Positions 4,717 through 7,445 of a stretch of 7,445 nucleotides of DNA are shown here, one piece after another. Source of the stretch: Melioribacteraceae bacterium (GTDB taxonomy: Bacteria > Bacteroidota > Ignavibacteria > Ignavibacteriales > Melioribacteraceae); the NCBI GenBank assembly GCA_026983755.1, contig JALSTL010000187.1, positions 1 to 7,445 of the forward strand, written 5' to 3'. The notes beneath the pieces are model-generated. The model was not told the origin of the DNA. It was given only the letters and a program-made list of their open reading frames with translations, and ran no database searches. Position 1 is the first letter of the stretch. Each line of letters opens with the position of its first letter. A program made the position numbers and the translations under genes.

Positions 4717-7445
4717 TTAGTTAACTATAATAGAAATACCAAGTCGCACTTCTCTTGGTCTGCTTAATCGTTCTTCCCTTTTATAATAATCATCAATATA
4801 TTTTTCGCTAAATAATCCTTTGTCCCGTCTAATTCTTCTTCTTAAATCCGCAAATTGAATTGCCGTTAATTTTTGTTCCGCATTGTATAAAGCTTCACCG
4901 GAATTTGCCCACACATATCTTTGGTTACCGGTATCAAATAGATTTTTAACTTGTGCAAATACGGAAAAATTAAATCCTCCAATATCGAAAAACTTTTCTA
5001 CTTTAAGATCAACATTCCATTGGAAAGGTTTGTTTGCCGAAGTCTGTTCATAGGTAATTGTTGATAAGGTTGGCGGTAATGCCGGTGTATAAGGTGTTCC
5101 GGTTTGAAGTGTATATATTACCCCGGCAGACCAATTGCCCGGTTTTGTTAATGTGATGGTTCCGTTAATCAAATGACTTCTATCAAAACTTAACGGTACC
5201 AAATAAGTTTCCGTTTGTTTACCGGCAGCTTCGCTAAAAAATAAATCTTCTTGCGGTTGTGTTCTGTTACCTTCGGCTGCTTGAAATGTATAGTCTAATG
5301 TAGCGGAAAATAACCCGTCCGGTGATCTTCTTTTAATAAAGGAAAGTGTTATTCCTTTAACATTTGCATAAGATAAGTTGGTTAATACTCTGTATCTTCT
5401 TGCATTTGTTGTAAATACAGTTTGGGTATAAATGTAATCTCTAACATCTTTATAGAAACCGGTTAAATCGAATTTAAAATTTTCTGTTAATTGTTGCTGC
5501 AAACCGATTTCATATTGAATTGATCTTTCTGGTTTTATATTACCATTACCAAAACGGGGATTACTTGCAACATTGGGTACCCACATTCTATCATTTCTAT
5601 ATATTGCCGAAAGTGAACCGATTTGATAAAAATGTCCGTAAGAAAATCTTATTACACCTCTATCTGTTATCGGGTAAGAAACACTAAACCTTGGCGATAA
5701 CATATGCTTAGCTTTTGCTTCAACTAAATTTTTATTGAGATAACCGAATTTTTGGTTGTCTATATCGTCCGATAAATTCGGATTATATTTTGTTGCCGGG
5801 TTGAAGTATTCGTATCTAAGTCCGGCATTTAATATTAGTGTTTTGGCTAATTCTATTTTGTCCTGAACATAAGCGGCAAACTGTGTCGGTTCTTTGTCAA
5901 AGGTATCTACCGAGCGTATTCTACTTCTATGAATGGAAAGTTTAGGATTATATAGTAAGTCATTAGTACTTACTTGGGTTCCGTCTTCTTTTAAAAAAAC
6001 TATTGAATACGCATCTCTTATCAGATGATGTTTTCTCAGCTCAAATCCCGCCTTAACTTCGTGAACAGTAAATAATTGGGAAACTATATCACCTTTCAAA
6101 CTATAAGTTGTAGTTGAATGATTGGAAATAAAATTATCTGTTCCGCCGGCATAATATAAAGTTGTACCTATTCTCTTTCTATAAAATCCGGGTAAATAAC
6201 GGGAATCGTTAAAATCTTTATATAAATAATGTTTAGATTCGTTCCAAGAATAAGAACCTTTTAATGTATAAAAAGTTGTGTTACTCAAAGTATGCGTTAA
6301 ATCTAAAGATTGAATAATTCCTTTATTATAATCCGTACCCAAACCATCGGGATTAAACAGATAAACTCTGCCTCTGGTTAGATTATAACCCGGTGCAAAA
6401 CTTCTGGAATGTCCTTGATTATAAACAACTTCGTATTTCAATTTAATTAGTGAACCGAAATTGTGGCTAATGTTTCCTTGGATATTCCAATTCTGTGAAG
6501 GGTCCATGTGAACCCAACTTCCGTCGCCGGTAGGTAAGCCGTTACTAGTAGAATCAAAAGGATTAAAGAAATAAGGATCTGTTGCGGCACCGTGTCTTGG
6601 ATCATCATTCCTAAAACCGTCAGGAGCCAAATAAGAATCCGTAGTATTATAAATACGTTTCCCGAAATATAAACCTTTATAGTCTTCAAATATTCCGGAA
6701 ATGAAAAATTTTGTATTATCGAGAAAAGAGATGTTCCCGCCAAATGTGGTTTCAATTCTTTTTCTGTTTAACGGATCAAAATCATCTATATGGTTAAATA
6801 AATTGCTTCTTGAAGATAAAAATTCGCCCAAGTAACTTCTTAAGCTAAAGCTAAATTTATCGCCGCCTTCTTTGGTAACATAATTTACAACACCGCTAAG
6901 TGCATTACCAAATTCCGCACTAAAGGTTCCCGTAGAAACCGAAACTTCTTGTACGGCATTTGTTGCAACACCAACAGAACGTGTATTACCATAAGGATCG
7001 TTTATGGAAAGTCCGTTTATTTGATAAGCTACTTCATTGCTTCTTCCGCCTCTTACGTGCAAAGTTCCGTCATCGGATTTTACTACACCAGCTTGCAATT
7101 GAATTACATCGGCAATGTTATCAACAGGTAAAACATCAAGTTGATCGGAATTTATAGCAACCGTTGGATTGGTAAGGTCTTGCCTAATAAGAGGATTTTT
7201 TTCTCCTTCAACAACCACTGCATCCATTTCCACAGCACCTTGAGGTAGTTGAAAATTAATTTGGGTAGTAAAGTTTACATTAACTCTAACATTTGTTCTT
7301 GTTACTTTCTGATATCCCAAATATGAAGCGGTAACTTTATAAACATCAGGGGGAACATTTAGAATAACATAATTTCCATTAATATCGGAAGCAGCTCCTA
7401 TAGAAGTACCTTCTATAAAAACATTAGCAAATGGAATGCCCTCTC
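4717..7445 (-). CDS. TonB-dependent outer-membrane receptor with carboxypeptidase-regulatory-like domain, N-terminus outside the window
   Basis: The frame is open from the right edge to TAA 4719-4717, giving 908 residues; only the signal peptide and first strands (perhaps 40-50 residues) should be missing. An apparent start at 7320 is an internal TTG leucine codon, because the frame continues upstream into EGIPFANVFIEGTSIGAASD and NGNYVILNVPPDVYKVTASY, a typical carboxypeptidase-regulatory-like domain (residues 1 to about 66). EMDAVVVEGEKNP (72-84) is the usual linker before the plug. The plug covers about 88-195, with HVRGGRSNEVAYQINGLSIN (129-148) and FSAEFGNALSGVVNYVTKEG (174-193). The remainder is a beta-barrel with alternating strands and long loops, ending RLGISIIVN. 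Such receptors import a ligand using energy passed from TonB/ExbBD. The substrate is unknown: no metal, siderophore, vitamin or glycan genes are in view. The partner is possibly the secreted protein encoded 50 bases downstream. The fold assignment is firm. Confidence 0.93.
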   Translation of the reverse strand, partial: EGIPFANVFIEGTSIGAASDINGNYVILNVPPDVYKVTASYLGYQKVTRTNVRVNVNFTTQINFQLPQGAVEMDAVVVEGEKNPLIRQDLTNPTVAINSDQLDVLPVDNIADVIQLQAGVVKSDDGTLHVRGGRSNEVAYQINGLSINDPYGNTRSVGVATNAVQEVSVSTGTFSAEFGNALSGVVNYVTKEGGDKFSFSLRSYLGEFLSSRSNLFNHIDDFDPLNRKRIETTFGGNISFLDNTKFFISGIFEDYKGLYFGKRIYNTTDSYLAPDGFRNDDPRHGAATDPYFFNPFDSTSNGLPTGDGSWVHMDPSQNWNIQGNISHNFGSLIKLKYEVVYNQGHSRSFAPGYNLTRGRVYLFNPDGLGTDYNKGIIQSLDLTHTLSNTTFYTLKGSYSWNESKHYLYKDFNDSRYLPGFYRKRIGTTLYYAGGTDNFISNHSTTTYSLKGDIVSQLFTVHEVKAGFELRKHHLIRDAYSIVFLKEDGTQVSTNDLLYNPKLSIHRSRIRSVDTFDKEPTQFAAYVQDKIELAKTLILNAGLRYEYFNPATKYNPNLSDDIDNQKFGYLNKNLVEAKAKHMLSPRFSVSYPITDRGVIRFSYGHFYQIGSLSAIYRNDRMWVPNVASNPRFGNGNIKPERSIQYEIGLQQQLTENFKFDLTGFYKDVRDYIYTQTVFTTNARRYRVLTNLSYANVKGITLSFIKRRSPDGLFSATLDYTFQAAEGNRTQPQEDLFFSEAAGKQTETYLVPLSFDRSHLINGTITLTKPGNWSAGVIYTLQTGTPYTPALPPTLSTITYEQTSANKPFQWNVDLKVEKFFDIGGFNFSVFAQVKNLFDTGNQRYVWANSGEALYNAEQKLTAIQFADLRRRIRRDKGLFSEKYIDDYYKREERLSRPREVRLGISIIVN

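Noticed and set aside
4692..4726. Promoter-like pair TTAACT and TATACA, 17 bases apart, across the receptor stop on the minus strand
   Set aside because: Each hexamer matches the sigma-70 consensus at only four of six positions, which is expected by chance in A+T-rich DNA. No Bacteroidetes-type TAnnTTTG motif was found.
6447..6755. Minus-strand open frame of 102 codons inside the receptor gene
   Set aside because: Its translation is a frame-shifted reading of the receptor barrel. The receptor frame is intact and shows family features here.
6949..7157. Two overlapping plus-strand open frames of 60 and 65 codons opposite the receptor plug
   Set aside because: They are antisense to the conserved plug domain and their products look like nothing I know. 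They are shadows.
4717..7320. Start of the TonB receptor at 7320
   Set aside because: The codon at 7320-7318 is TTG, and the frame stays open upstream to the window edge through a recognisable carboxypeptidase-regulatory-like domain. It is an internal leucine.

Overview
The window holds three genes, all read from the minus strand, with almost no non-coding DNA. All three products look like outer-membrane or secreted proteins. No RNA gene, mobile element or CRISPR array is visible. G+C is about 36% by rough estimate and looks even across the window, so nothing suggests a recent insertion.

In transcription order (right to left) the genes are: (1) positions 7445-4717, a TonB-dependent outer-membrane receptor that lacks its N-terminus because the gene enters from beyond the right edge; (2) positions 4666-1115, a complete 1183-residue secreted multidomain protein with a Sec signal peptide, acidic calcium-loop-like motifs, a fibronectin type III-like module and a C-terminal FlgD-like / type IX secretion (T9SS) sorting-type domain; (3) positions 1015-1, a PorV/PorQ-family outer-membrane beta-barrel protein that runs off the left edge, probably only a few residues before its end. 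The gaps are 50 and 99 bases, neither contains a convincing terminator or promoter, and genes 2 and 3 each have a Shine-Dalgarno-like AGGA or GGAG. The three could form one operon.

The combination of a carboxypeptidase-regulatory-like domain plus TonB receptor, a large secreted protein with a C-terminal sorting-type domain, and a PorV-like protein points to the Fibrobacteres-Chlorobi-Bacteroidetes group. The style of the proteins suggests an Ignavibacteria-like member. This is inferred from family resemblance, not from a marker gene.

Working model (inference): the secreted protein is exported by the Sec pathway, crosses the outer membrane by a T9SS-like route with the neighbouring PorV paralogue as shuttle or acceptor, and works at the surface with the TonB receptor. 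That would resemble a SusC/SusD pair in which a T9SS-type protein replaces the SusD lipoprotein. The substrate cannot be read from the sequence. A second observation is a strong excess of the tetranucleotide CCGG across all three genes.
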